DNA of 64,000 bases from CAWGCE01 sp964480915 (GCA_964480915.1 CAYZRS010000007.1:1-64000); one strand, 5' to 3'. Counted from the stretch's first letter, positions 27,332-36,616 are shown. The notes: generated by a model not told the origin, from the letters alone. A program made the numbers and translations.

Positions 27332-28591
27332 ATGCTTCGTTGGTATCGTGACGTCGTCGCTCGATTGGGCACTGCTCTTGTGAGCCTAACTCTGTGGGGT
27401 GCGTGGTGCAGCGTCTCGCCGGCCGAGCCGCCCACGGACGGTCAGGCCACGGCGGCCGCCAGCGGGCGAGATGAATTGGCGCCTGCTGTCGAAGGTATCC
27501 GTTTTGCCACATTCAACATGGCGCTCAACCGCTCCCGAGCGGGCGCCTTGGTGACAGAGCTCGAGCAAGGAAGCGAAAAGGCGCGCAAGTTGGCCACCAT
27601 TGTGCAGCTGGTGCGGCCGCAGGTGCTGCTGGTCAATGAGCTCGACTATGACACCGAACAGCAGTCGATGGAGTTGTTGCATGCGAAGTATTTCGAAGTG
27701 CCACAGGAAATTTCAGGCGAAACCACGTCGGCGATCTCCTATCCGTATCGCTACACGGCCGAGGTGAATACTGGCGTTCCTTCGGGGCTGGATCTGGACG
27801 GCAACGGAAAACAGGGCGAGGCCACCGATTGCTTTGGCTATGGCCGTTTCCCGGGCCAGTACGGAATGGCCGTCTACTCGCAATTCCCCATCAAGAGCGT
27901 CCGCACGTTTCAGAAGCTGCTGTGGAAAGACATGCCAGGGGCCGCGCTGCCGACGAAACGGGACGGCACTGCCTACTATCCTGACGCATCGCTCGCCAAA
28001 TTCCGGCTCTCGTCGAAAAGCCATTGGGATTTAGAGATTGAAACGCCGGAGGGGCCGATCCATTTCCTCGTGAGCCATCCGACTCCGCCTGCCTTCGACG
28101 GACCCGAGGATCGCAATGGCCGTCGCAATCATGACGAGATTCGTCTGCTGGCCGATTACATCACCGGCGGCGAAGCAGCCTCCTACATCAGCGACGATGC
28201 GGGCGTGGCGGGCGGACTGGCTGCCGAAGCGCGGTTCGTAATCGCGGGCGACCTCAATGCCGATCCGCATGATGGCGGTAGTCACCAGCAGGCGATCCGC
28301 CTGCTGCTGGACCATGCGAAAGTGACGCATGTTGAACCGGCTAGCCCAGGCGCCAGCGAAGCGGCCTCGCTCCAGGGCGGCAAGAACGCTGAGCACCAGG
28401 GGCCGGCCGCTCACGACACGGGCGACTTTAGCGACGGCAGGGTCGGCAATCTGCGCGCCGACTATGTGTTGCCAGGCAATTTGAGTGTCGTCAATTCGGG
28501 TGTCTTTTGGCCGCAGCGCGATGATCCGCGATCGGATTTGTCGAATGCTTCTGACCATCGCATGGTTTGGGTCGATGTGCGAGCAGAATAG
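27332..28591 (+). CDS. Exported endonuclease/exonuclease/phosphatase family hydrolase
   Basis: A 419-residue protein from the ATG at 27332, with GAGG upstream at good spacing. A hydrophobic N-terminus (residues 8-32, ending in S-P-A-E) suggests export. The EEP fold motifs are present: R-F-A-T-F-N-M, V-N-E-L-D-Y-D, a conserved H-P-T-P-P segment, V-I-A-G-D-L-N-A-D-P and the terminal N-A-S-D-H-R catalytic histidine. The family includes phosphodiesterases, nucleases and phytase-like enzymes; an exported form suggests phosphate scavenging from nucleic acids or phospholipids. It follows the PQQ-like gene by two bases. Confidence 0.88.
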   Translation: MLRWYRDVVARLGTALVSLTLWGAWCSVSPAEPPTDGQATAAASGRDELAPAVEGIRFATFNMALNRSRAGALVTELEQGSEKARKLATIVQLVRPQVLLVNELDYDTEQQSMELLHAKYFEVPQEISGETTSAISYPYRYTAEVNTGVPSGLDLDGNGKQGEATDCFGYGRFPGQYGMAVYSQFPIKSVRTFQKLLWKDMPGAALPTKRDGTAYYPDASLAKFRLSSKSHWDLEIETPEGPIHFLVSHPTPPAFDGPEDRNGRRNHDEIRLLADYITGGEAASYISDDAGVAGGLAAEARFVIAGDLNADPHDGGSHQQAIRLLLDHAKVTHVEPASPGASEAASLQGGKNAEHQGPAAHDTGDFSDGRVGNLRADYVLPGNLSVVNSGVFWPQRDDPRSDLSNASDHRMVWVDVRAE

Positions 28592-28852
28592 ACGAACGAT
28601 ATTCCAGGTGTGGTGTTAAGACGCCGTGACGATCGGCACCCCTGGTGATTTCGGGGCGATGGCAGCCTGTCTTGGTTGCAGTTCCTTGTGATCTTGTCTC
28701 TGCGAGCGGTTCAGCGCTGGCCGAATCAAGTTGGCCCGGTCGAAGAGCGCCTGCCTTGCCGAGGACTCACTCCCTAGGGCGGACGAGGTCGTCACAGGTT
28801 ACACTGGGGTCCAATCTCCTACGCGTTTTGTGCTGCACTCAAAGGTTTTGAA

Positions 28853-29668
28853 ATGCGTTTTTCGGCAAACGTCATCAAGTGGCTGGATCGAATCGTGCGG
28901 CCGTTCGCCGTGACGAATCTGCCCGGCATCTTGGTTGCTGCGCAGGCCGTCGTCTATGTCGCTTGCTTGTCCAATCCGGCGTTAATGGAGCGCCTGCTGC
29001 TCAACTGGGATCGCGTTTTCGAGGGTGAGGTCTGGCGATTATTCACGTTCATGTGGGTTGCGCCCGTCGGGCAGCCAATTTTTGCGATTTTCTATTTTTA
29101 CATCCTCTACATGATGGCGAACTATCTCGAGTCGGTCTGGGGAACGGTGCGGCTGTGCTCATTCGTCTACTTTGGACTCTTCCTAATTGCCGTCGCTGGT
29201 CTCTTCGTTCGCGGTGAGATGATCAGTGGGAGCTATGTCTACGCGACGTTATTCCTGGCTTTCGCGACGTTGAACCCGAACTTCACGTTCATGATCATGT
29301 TCATATTGCCGGTCCCGGTGAAGTATTTGGCTTGGTTGCAAGCGGCCGGCTATCTATTCCTATTCACCGTCGGCGGCCCGAGTCAGATGTTGTTGATTGC
29401 GGCGTCTGTCGGGAACTATTTGCTTTTCTTCGGAGATGAGCTTTGGGAGCGCGGGACCGGATTCCATCGCAGCCTGAAATGGCAGGCCCAGGTGGCGTCC
29501 AGCAATGCCGAACGCCGGCACGTATGTACCGTGTGCGGCATCGATAGCGTCACGCATCGCGAGATGGATTTCCGCTACTGTTCCAAGTGCGATGGATCGT
29601 CGGCATACTGCGAAGAGCACTTGCGTAACCACGTGCACATTCGTGAGACCGAAGGGACGACCGAGTGA
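28853..29668 (+). CDS. Rhomboid-like membrane protein without catalytic residues, C-terminal zinc-binding tail
   Basis: A 271-residue protein with about five to six membrane segments between residues 22 and 195 in rhomboid/Derlin order, including the F-E-G-E-V-W-R-L-F-T segment after the first helix. The serine motif G-x-S-G of active rhomboids is absent; the corresponding helix reads S-Y-V-Y-A-T-L-F (127-134), and the last helix lacks the catalytic histidine. Residues 225-262 form a cysteine/histidine-rich tail (C225-x2-C228, C243-x2-C246, C253, H256, H260, H262) able to bind one or two zinc ions. It is probably a non-proteolytic membrane chaperone or adaptor. It stands alone. Confidence 0.78.
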   Translation: MRFSANVIKWLDRIVRPFAVTNLPGILVAAQAVVYVACLSNPALMERLLLNWDRVFEGEVWRLFTFMWVAPVGQPIFAIFYFYILYMMANYLESVWGTVRLCSFVYFGLFLIAVAGLFVRGEMISGSYVYATLFLAFATLNPNFTFMIMFILPVPVKYLAWLQAAGYLFLFTVGGPSQMLLIAASVGNYLLFFGDELWERGTGFHRSLKWQAQVASSNAERRHVCTVCGIDSVTHREMDFRYCSKCDGSSAYCEEHLRNHVHIRETEGTTE

Positions 29669-29793
29669 CGTGAGATGGCGTGCAGCCAGGGCGAGGATGC
29701 GTGCCGTCCAGGGGCTGATGGAGAGAGTCGTAAGGGATACGTGTGCCTAGTGCTTACCGGCCGCTAAGTACCAGCAAGGGAGTCAAGAAATCG

Positions 29794-31002
29794 ATGAATC
29801 GCCTTAGTCAGCTTGTTCCGTCGTTGATGCTCGTCTCCTCCTGTGCGGTGGCGAGTGTGCTGGCGCAGGAAGCGAGTCTCACCACGGTTCCTGCTGTTTC
29901 TCAGCCACTTTCTACAAAAGTCCTGGAAGTCGTATTGGCTGACAGCGAATCGATTCAAGGTCGGCTCTGCTTGCCGAACGAAGATGATGCGCCGGCGATC
30001 GAGAGACTGGTCGTCTTCGTTTCGGGTACCGGGCCAGCAACGTATCTGAATAAACGGCGCGCAGGCGGCAAAGACTTCGCCTATTTCGACATTCTTGCGC
30101 GGCACTTCAATGAACGAAACGTCGCCTTCTTCTCTTACAGCAAGCGGGGCGTCACCCACGGAGAAGAACCACCCTATTACGATGAGGTCGATCGAGAGAA
30201 ATTCCGAAAAGTCGTCCCCAGCGTAGAGGTTGAAGATATTGGCTGTATCGTGGATCTGCTCAGGCAAGAAAAACGATTGGCAGGAGCCGAGGTGGTTCTG
30301 CTGGGCTGGAGCGAGGGCACGATCATAGCCGCCATGGCGGCCGAGCGCTATCCAGGCAAGATTGACGCCTTGATGTTGGCTGGATATGCCCACGACAACC
30401 TGTACGACATTATTCAATGGCAGTTTTCCGGCCATGGTTCGATGATGAAACTCAATCCGGTGTTTGATCAGAATGACGACGCCGTGATCAGCCAGGAAGA
30501 GTACGAATCGGACGCACCGCAGGCGAAGAAGTTTCGGAAAAAGGCCATGCAAGGCGCCAAGTTCGCTTGGATCGACGCGAACGCCGACGGGGAATTGACG
30601 GCGGAAGATTTCGCCAGCCGTCAGAAGGTGCTTCATTCCCTGCTACTGCACAACCTGTCCATTGATAACGAGGATTGGATCTGGAAGCACTATTTCCGCG
30701 TAAGCGTACCGTGGCTGCGGGAACATTTTGCATTGGAACCTAACAAGACACGCTTAACGAGATTGGATTTGCCCATCAGCATCTTCCACGGAACTCTCGA
30801 CCCCAATGTTCCCGTTGAAGGAGTGCATGATTTGGAGGCACGTTTTGCGGCGTTGGGAAAAACCAACCTCGAAACGCACGTCTTTGAAGACCATGATCAT
30901 GACTTGAATTTCTTGACGCTGGCCTTGAAGGAAGAACTGCCCGCGGGGCTGGCGAAGATATTTGACCATGCCGCGAACCAGAAGGAGACAAAAGAGCGAT
31001 GA
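29794..31002 (+). CDS. Exported alpha/beta hydrolase with a pair of EF-hand motifs
   Basis: A 402-residue protein from the ATG at 29794, followed by a signal peptide (hydrophobic stretch ending in V-L-A-Q, about residue 24). The hydrolase core has V-V-F-V-S-G-T-G-P early, a nucleophile elbow G-W-S-E-G with Ser near residue 172, and late D-x-N and D-H-D-H-D segments supplying acid and histidine. Between the nucleophile and the acid are two EF-hand loops: D-Q-N-D-D-A-V-I-S-x-x-E near residue 225 and D-A-N-A-D-G-E-L-T-x-x-D near residue 261, so calcium could control the lid. The substrate is unknown. Confidence 0.85.
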   Translation: MNRLSQLVPSLMLVSSCAVASVLAQEASLTTVPAVSQPLSTKVLEVVLADSESIQGRLCLPNEDDAPAIERLVVFVSGTGPATYLNKRRAGGKDFAYFDILARHFNERNVAFFSYSKRGVTHGEEPPYYDEVDREKFRKVVPSVEVEDIGCIVDLLRQEKRLAGAEVVLLGWSEGTIIAAMAAERYPGKIDALMLAGYAHDNLYDIIQWQFSGHGSMMKLNPVFDQNDDAVISQEEYESDAPQAKKFRKKAMQGAKFAWIDANADGELTAEDFASRQKVLHSLLLHNLSIDNEDWIWKHYFRVSVPWLREHFALEPNKTRLTRLDLPISIFHGTLDPNVPVEGVHDLEARFAALGKTNLETHVFEDHDHDLNFLTLALKEELPAGLAKIFDHAANQKETKER

Positions 31003-31033
31003 GTCCAGGTCCCCGGCGTCCAGGCTTTCGCCT

Positions 31034-31759
31034 CTAATCCGCCAGTTCGCCCAACTCGCGCAGCGCATTCATGGCGGCGTTCTGCTCGGCGACTTTCTTG
31101 CTGCGTCCCCAGGCGGGTGAGAAAGTCTGGTCGCCGATGCAGGCCGAAATTTGAAAGCTCTTTTCGTGGTCCGGCCCTTGCGAATCGAGCATCGCATAGG
31201 TGGGCGTGCGACCGTAGGTCCGCTGGGCGTAATGTTGCAATTCGGACTTGTAATTTCCACCAGCATCTCCGTCAGCGACAGGCTGGATGAAGCGGAAGAG
31301 ATGGGCTTCGATGAACTCGCGAGCGGCCTCGAAACCGCCATCGAGATGAATCGCCGCCACGAGCGATTCGAAAACGTCCGACAGTAACGATTTGGGGATC
31401 GACGATTGGGCCGTCATGCCTTTACCCAGGAAGAGGCAGTCTTCCAGTTGCAGCGACTCGCTCGCTTTCGCGCAGGTCTCGCGACTGACGACCACCGACT
31501 TGATGCGAGTTAGTTCGCCCTCGAGCAGGTCGGGGTAGGATTCATACAGTTTGTGACAAACGACCATGCCGAGGATGGCGTCTCCCAGGAATTCTAATCG
31601 CTCATTCGATTGGACGCGGCTGCTGGCGCCCGAAGAATGTGTGAGTGCGGAGTAGAGTAAATCGCGATCGACGAATCGATAGCCGATTCGTGACTCGCAT
31701 CGCGTGAGGGTCTCTTCAACCGATTCGCCGCCATGCATGGTGGATTGAGGTTGGTTCAT
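31034..31759 (-). CDS. rnc: Ribonuclease III
   Basis: A 241-residue double-strand-specific RNase that matures rRNA and other structured RNAs. The catalytic domain (about 15-155) has the signature N-E-R-L-E-F-L-G-D-A and the second acidic helix D-V-F-E-S-L-V-A-A. A double-stranded-RNA-binding domain follows (about 165-238), beginning N-Y-K-S-E-L-Q and ending with the K-K-V-A-E-Q-N-A-A helix. Length is typical. No era gene is adjacent, unlike in many bacteria. Confidence 0.96.
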   Translation of the reverse strand: MNQPQSTMHGGESVEETLTRCESRIGYRFVDRDLLYSALTHSSGASSRVQSNERLEFLGDAILGMVVCHKLYESYPDLLEGELTRIKSVVVSRETCAKASESLQLEDCLFLGKGMTAQSSIPKSLLSDVFESLVAAIHLDGGFEAAREFIEAHLFRFIQPVADGDAGGNYKSELQHYAQRTYGRTPTYAMLDSQGPDHEKSFQISACIGDQTFSPAWGRSKKVAEQNAAMNALRELGELAD

Positions 31760-32205
31760 GAAAGTGATTCGCCTTGATCAGTCGCAACGGTTCGCCCAAG
31801 TGGTAAGACCCTTGGCTCGGATCTACGTCGAATGACGTGCGAGAGATGGCTGACGAGTTGGCGGGGACGGTGACGGTGACAGGTAAGCCCGTCATCGTGA
31901 ACGGTCCTGGACAACGTCTAGGCTCTCCAGCAGAGCAGATCTTTGGCAAGGGCTCTTCTGTAAGGTTAACCCAAGCATTGCCGTTTCGCGAGTATTTGCG
32001 GCGCCGATTCCTCCGCTTAGGAAGGTGAACCTGCCGCTGAGGGTGGACCGTACGAGTTTCGCGGATCAGGTGGCCAACAATGGCCTGGCCGCCTATTCGA
32101 CCTATAATCGGATTCGATGGTCAGGAAAGCCAACAAATCGCTGTTTACGTTAGCGAAGCCTTGTCGATTCCATCTATACGGATTGCTTGGTCATAACAGA
32201 AGGCG
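31760..32205. other. Intergenic region between divergent rnc and htrA-like genes
   Basis: 446 bases that must contain the promoters of both divergent genes. Short frames exist but have no recognisable content or ribosome-binding site. I found no convincing RNA gene or repeat. Confidence 0.55.
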
Positions 32206-32208
32206 TTG

Positions 32209-33402
32209 ATGATGCAGATCAGATCGATACGAGCCGGTGGAGGCAATTCTTGGTGGCTGGCAGGAATTGGCTTGTTGGCGATGCTGCTCAGTGGCCCCGC
32301 GTCGGGACAATCGGCCGCGACCGTCGAAGAGGCGGCTTTGCGTGGCACCGAAGAGTCGGTGGAGGCTGCTCAGGCAGTGGGGCAAGCTCGCGCTCTATCG
32401 GCCGCCTTCCGTGCCGCGTCGGAGCGAGTATCGCCGTCGGTCGTCACGATATTGGTCGACACGGATGATCCAGAGATGGCGCGAACCGCCGACGGCCAGG
32501 TTGTCCCCTTTTATGAAGAAGACGGATTCGACAATAGCGTCGGATCGGGCGTCATCATTCACGCGAAAGGATTTGTACTCACCAACAGTCACGTCGTGTC
32601 TGGGGCGACGCGCATCATCGTGCGGCTGGCCGATAATCGCGAATTCAAAGTCGAAAAAATCAAGCGGGACAAAGACAGCGACGTTGCCATGCTGCTGATT
32701 AAGAACCCGCCCAGCGACCTGCAGGTTGCGACCCTGGGCGATTCCAACAAAGTCGAAGTCGGCGATTGGGTGATTGCGATCGGCAGTCCTTTTGAATACG
32801 CCTCCACGGTGAGTGCGGGCATCATTAGCGGCAAGAACCGATCGCTGAAGCAGATTCGGCGAGGCAAATTGTTGCAAACCGATGCGGCCATCAATCCGGG
32901 CAATTCGGGTGGGCCGCTGGTCAATCTGGATGGCGAGGTGATCGCGATCAATACGGCCATTGCCAGTAGCAGTGGTGGGTACCAAGGGATCGGATTTGCG
33001 ATCCCCAGCAACCAAGCAAAATGGGTGCTGACGCAACTGGCCCGTTATGGACAAGTGCGGCGGGCTTACTTGGGCGTCGACATTCGTGATTTGCGGTCCA
33101 GCGACTTGCCGCAAACGGGACTGCGGATGAATCAAGGTGGCGTGTTGGTAAGAAAAATCAATCCAAATTCGCCGGCAGCCAACGCTGGCTTACGGAGCGG
33201 CGATATTATCGTTAAGTTTGGCGGCACACGGGTGCGAGATTCTCGAGACTTGCAGGGCGTCGTCGAACGGCAAGAGGCGGGTACGTCTCATGCCGTGACT
33301 TACTTGCGGAATGGTCGGGAAGGTGAGCTGCAAGTGACGGTCCAGCGATTGCGCAGCTCGAGCCAGCCGAAAGAGCCCGCGTCGCGACTTGATTTCAATT
33401 AG
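32209..33402 (+). CDS. HtrA/DegP-like periplasmic serine protease with one PDZ domain
   Basis: About 397 residues from the ATG at 32209 (tandem ATGs; AGAAGG lies just upstream). A signal or anchor segment (about 15-33) is followed by a chymotrypsin-like domain with the triad His in T-N-S-H-V-V, Asp in D-S-D-V-A-M-L and Ser in G-N-S-G-G-P-L. One PDZ domain occupies about residues 285-380 (GVLVRKINPNSPAANAG). It is a protein quality-control protease of the cell envelope, closest in layout to DegS or single-PDZ HtrA. A GC-rich hairpin with a T-rich tail follows the gene. Confidence 0.94.
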   Translation: MMQIRSIRAGGGNSWWLAGIGLLAMLLSGPASGQSAATVEEAALRGTEESVEAAQAVGQARALSAAFRAASERVSPSVVTILVDTDDPEMARTADGQVVPFYEEDGFDNSVGSGVIIHAKGFVLTNSHVVSGATRIIVRLADNREFKVEKIKRDKDSDVAMLLIKNPPSDLQVATLGDSNKVEVGDWVIAIGSPFEYASTVSAGIISGKNRSLKQIRRGKLLQTDAAINPGNSGGPLVNLDGEVIAINTAIASSSGGYQGIGFAIPSNQAKWVLTQLARYGQVRRAYLGVDIRDLRSSDLPQTGLRMNQGGVLVRKINPNSPAANAGLRSGDIIVKFGGTRVRDSRDLQGVVERQEAGTSHAVTYLRNGREGELQVTVQRLRSSSQPKEPASRLDFN

Positions 33403-33437
33403 CCAGGTATACTCTTCTCCGTCTTATCTTCCGTCTC

Positions 33438-33473
33438 GCCCGGGCCCGGCAAATGGCCGCGGGCTCCTCTTTT
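33438..33473 (+). terminator. Candidate terminator after the htrA-like gene
   Basis: GCCCGGGCC (33438-33446) pairs with GGCC-G-CGGGC (33455-33464, one bulge) around an 8-nt loop, followed by TCCTCTTTT. It ends just before the mgtE start, so it may also act as an attenuator for mgtE. Confidence 0.45.
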
Positions 33474-33485
33474 GGGAATCGAGCC

Positions 33486-34841
33486 ATGGTCAACCCGCTT
33501 TACCTGCCCGAACTGCGGCTCATGATCGCTGAAAACAATTCGGCCGAGCTGAAAGAGTTTTGCGAAGCGCTCCACCCCGCCCGTACCGCCGATTTCATGG
33601 AAGGGCTGACCGCGGAGGAATGCTGGACGGTTCTCAGCCACACCGGATCGGAGCAGCTGGCCGAGATCTTCCTTTACTTTGACAAGGCGATTCAGATCGA
33701 GATGATCGAAACGCTGGATCGCAAGGAGATGGCCGGATTGGTGGCCGAATTGGCGGCAGATGATCGTGTCGATCTGCTCAATGATGTGCGACCGGAGATC
33801 GTCGAAGAGTTGCTGCCGCTGCTGCCAAGCGGCGACCGGAGAGACATCCTCCACCTGCGATCCTACCCGGAAGGGACTGCCGGCGCCGTCATGACGACCG
33901 AAGTCGCCATGCTGGCGGAAGAGCTGACGGTCCGCGACGCTTTGGAGGAACTGCAGCGCATATCGGAAGACCTTGAAACGATCTACTACCTCTACATCGT
34001 GGATGATAACGGTCACTTGCGAGGGCTGGTTTCCGCTCGGCAACTGCTGTCTTCCATCGGTAAGAACTTGAAACTGGGCGACCTGATGGAAACCGGTCTC
34101 GTCAGCGCCGAAGTCGACGACGACCAGGAAGAGGTGGCACGCAAGGTCGCCAAATACGATCTGTTGGCGATCCCGGTTGTCGACCTTGAGCATAAGTTGC
34201 TCGGTATCATTACCTACGACGATGTCATGGACGTGGTCGTGGAAGAGGCGACCGAAGATGCTCACCGAAGTGCGGCGGTCGAGCCGTTGGAAGACGATTA
34301 TCTGCAAACGAGTATCGTAACGCTCGCCTGGAAGCGGGGCATCTGGCTGTTCATTCTGTTTGTGGCTGCTTTGCTGACGGCGTTCGCCCTGCGTGGTTAT
34401 GAAGCCGACTTGGAAAAATGGCCGTGGCTCGTGCTCTTTCTCCCGTTGATCATTTCCAGTGGTGGGAATACCGGCAATCAATCGGCGACCCTGGTGATTA
34501 CTGGGTTAAACAAACAGAGCATTCGCGTCTCCGATTGGAGCCGTGTCCTCCAGCGCGAGTTTGTGCTGGGCTTGATGTTGGGCTGCTTCCTAGCGGCCTG
34601 CGGGTTCGCCGCCTCTTGGGCAGTCACACCGGCCGAAATGAACCTCAGCAGCATGTGGGTGATACCGCTGACATTGGTTTCGGTCGTTTTGTGCGGCAGC
34701 TTGGTCGGTTCCTGCTTGCCGCTGTTCTTTCAAAGAATCGGGCTCGACCCGGCCCTGATGAGCAATCCGTTTGTGGCAGGCATCATCGATATCTTTGGGA
34801 TCGTGCTCTACATGACCGTGGCGTGGTTCTTCTTAACTTAA
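33486..34841 (+). CDS. mgtE: MgtE-family magnesium transporter
   Basis: A 451-residue Mg2+ channel/transporter. Residues 1-130 form the acidic superhelical N-domain with repeated D-R-V-D-L-L-N-type helices; two CBS domains follow (about 133-250), beginning Y-P-E-G-T-A-G-A-V-M-T; residues 285-451 hold five membrane helices with the conserved pore segment S-S-G-G-N-T-G-N-Q-S and the later P-F-V-A-G-I-I-D motif. The cytosolic domains sense Mg2+ and gate the pore. The ATG at 33486 is preferred over one 33 bases upstream because it starts directly at the conserved domain and keeps clear of the upstream hairpin. Confidence 0.95.
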   Translation: MVNPLYLPELRLMIAENNSAELKEFCEALHPARTADFMEGLTAEECWTVLSHTGSEQLAEIFLYFDKAIQIEMIETLDRKEMAGLVAELAADDRVDLLNDVRPEIVEELLPLLPSGDRRDILHLRSYPEGTAGAVMTTEVAMLAEELTVRDALEELQRISEDLETIYYLYIVDDNGHLRGLVSARQLLSSIGKNLKLGDLMETGLVSAEVDDDQEEVARKVAKYDLLAIPVVDLEHKLLGIITYDDVMDVVVEEATEDAHRSAAVEPLEDDYLQTSIVTLAWKRGIWLFILFVAALLTAFALRGYEADLEKWPWLVLFLPLIISSGGNTGNQSATLVITGLNKQSIRVSDWSRVLQREFVLGLMLGCFLAACGFAASWAVTPAEMNLSSMWVIPLTLVSVVLCGSLVGSCLPLFFQRIGLDPALMSNPFVAGIIDIFGIVLYMTVAWFFLT

Positions 34842-34856
34842 GCGGTCACCGCAGAA

Positions 34857-35195
34857 CTATTCGCGGTCGAGCGGCTCGAGGCCAGCGTACATTTGGAGCA
34901 ATTGATCTTGAACGTTGATGGCGCGAACGAGTGTCCAGATGTGTTCTTTCTGGAAATCTTTGGGGTCGGTCTTCGTCATTTCGACAAGCTCTTCCTTGAC
35001 CGCCGCGTGATGGTCGGTGCTCATCTTAAGCTTCAAGCTGCCGTCTTTCAGTAACGCAAAGAGCGATTCTTCGTCGTGAAGCTCTTCTTCCTTCTCTGCC
35101 ATGCCGAGTGCCAAGACGCATAGTCGAGCGACTTCTTCCACCGTGCATTCGGGGCGAAGTTGTTCTACGTGGGTTGCGATCTGTGAAAATTGCAT
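34857..35195 (-). CDS. Hypothetical small cytosolic protein, 112 residues
   Basis: The ATG at 35195 has a perfect AAGGAGG at ideal spacing, which fixes the start; the open frame further upstream is not used. The product is acidic, mostly helical, with no cysteines in a metal pattern and no membrane segment. Segments such as TVEEVARLCVLALGMAEKEE and DPKDFQKEHIWTLVRAINVQ are amphipathic helices. I do not recognise the family. It is convergent with mgtE, 15 bases apart. The strong ribosome-binding site suggests good expression. Confidence 0.75.
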   Translation of the reverse strand: MQFSQIATHVEQLRPECTVEEVARLCVLALGMAEKEEELHDEESLFALLKDGSLKLKMSTDHHAAVKEELVEMTKTDPKDFQKEHIWTLVRAINVQDQLLQMYAGLEPLDRE

Positions 35196-35728
35196 GTCAG
35201 CCTCCTTCGGTTGGCGAAGTCGGGATGCTTGCTGCCTGTTCCAAACGGAAGCGGGCAACGGGGGAGAGCAGCCGAAGTGTGTTTCGTTACATGACGCACG
35301 GTCAACGCAGGGTTGATGCACGGCTGGGTCGGTCGCTTGCGGTCGCGGAACAGGCAATGAGGGGAGATCGTTCTGCCGCGTTGGGATGCCCGAAAGCTCT
35401 CAACAATAGCTTAGGCAAAATGCCACGCAAGCAAGCAAAACGATCATTTTCTTGTTGGTCTGACAATGTTTCGCAGGCTCACCACGAAAGTCGTCAACGT
35501 GCGTTTTGGCGGTCAGGCGTTCTAGGAATGAGGCGTCCTTGCCACCAGGAACTGGCCGCAACGACGCTGAAAAGCCATGGTGATGAGGATTGGCATGATG
35601 CACAAAAAGCACATGCGCGATTCTGACAGCATTTTTGCCATCGATTCCCGTTATTGTCGGCCCGCCTTCACTGCAAGAAGCGGCTTTCCGGATGGTCGGA
35701 GCCCGACATTCATTAACAGGGCTTCCCT
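35196..35728. other. Intergenic region between dapA and the small cytosolic protein gene
   Basis: 533 bases without a supportable gene. A plus-strand frame from 35108 to 35626 crosses it but lacks a recognisable domain, is rich in Arg/Ser/Cys, and overlaps a real gene in antisense. No RNA gene or repeat seen. Confidence 0.55.
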
Positions 35729-36616
35729 CTAGAGCAGGCCGTACCCGATTAAAGTCTGCTGTAGCCGCTTTTCGGCCGCCTTGTCGATGGGAGCCATCGG
35801 CAAACGGAGTTCGCCCGTGTCGCGTCCCAGCATCTTCATTGCCGCTTTGATGGGGCCGGGGTTCGTGTCGAGCCCCAGCATGTCTCGGCAGAGCGGGAAG
35901 AGCTTGGCGTGCCACCGTTGTGCCTCGCTAAAGTCGCCATCACGGGCCGCAGCCACCAAGGCGATCATGTCCTGCGGGACGATGTTTCCTACGACCGACA
36001 CGACTCCTTCGCCACCAATCGCCAGCAGCGGCAGCGTGAGGCTATCATCACCGCTCAGCAGGGTCAGGTCGGTCATGGTGATGACGGCAGAAGCTTGGTC
36101 CAGCGAGCCGGTCGCCTCTTTTACGCAGACGATTTGCTCGAGCTCGGCGAGCCGGGCAATCGTTTCAGGTTCGATGTTTTTGCCCGTGCGGCCAGGGATG
36201 TTGTAGACGCAAATCGGCAGTGCAATCTCTTCCGCAATCGCTTTGTAGTGTTGGTAGAGCCCCTCTTGGGATGGTTTGTTGTAGTAGGGAGCGACTTGCA
36301 GCGTCCCGTCGGCCCCTTCCTTCGCGGCCCAACGCGTCAGGCTGAGCGCTTCATCGGTGCAGTTGGAACCGGTGCCGGCGAGCACTTTTACACGACCGGC
36401 CGCAGCTTGTACGACCTCGGCAATCACCCGTTCATGTTCCGAATGGCTGAGCGTGGGCGATTCGCCCGTCGTTCCCACAGGTACGATACAGTGGACGCCA
36501 GCTTCGATCTGAAAATCGATCTGCTCACGTAAACGAGCCGAATCGAGCCGCCCATCTTTGAATGGCGTCGTGATCGCGACAGAGACCCCAGCAAACTGAC
36601 TTCCTCGACGACTCAT
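35729..36616 (-). CDS. dapA: 4-hydroxy-tetrahydrodipicolinate synthase
   Basis: A 295-residue class I aldolase that condenses pyruvate with aspartate semialdehyde, the first step of diaminopimelate/lysine synthesis. Visible motifs are G-T-T-G-E-S-P-T near residue 48, the Tyr of V-Y-N-I-P-G-R-T-G and the Schiff-base Lys in V-C-V-K-E-A-T-G. Length is standard. Diaminopimelate is needed for peptidoglycan, fitting the murB gene in this window. It is the last gene of a same-strand series after pdxJ, but the 167-base gap suggests its own promoter. Confidence 0.95.
   Translation of the reverse strand: MSRRGSQFAGVSVAITTPFKDGRLDSARLREQIDFQIEAGVHCIVPVGTTGESPTLSHSEHERVIAEVVQAAAGRVKVLAGTGSNCTDEALSLTRWAAKEGADGTLQVAPYYNKPSQEGLYQHYKAIAEEIALPICVYNIPGRTGKNIEPETIARLAELEQIVCVKEATGSLDQASAVITMTDLTLLSGDDSLTLPLLAIGGEGVVSVVGNIVPQDMIALVAAARDGDFSEAQRWHAKLFPLCRDMLGLDTNPGPIKAAMKMLGRDTGELRLPMAPIDKAAEKRLQQTLIGYGLL

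Noticed and set aside
31837..32028. 63-residue plus-strand frame in the gap between rnc and the htrA-like gene
   Set aside because: No ribosome-binding site and no recognisable content; the gap is better explained as divergent promoters.
33399..34481. 360-residue minus-strand frame opposite mgtE
   Set aside because: It is the antisense of the CBS and N-domains of a clear MgtE and is very rich in Gln, His and Arg.
35108..35626. 172-residue plus-strand frame partly in the gap before dapA
   Set aside because: Its first third is antisense to the small protein gene with the perfect ribosome-binding site. Composition is not protein-like and no motif is seen.
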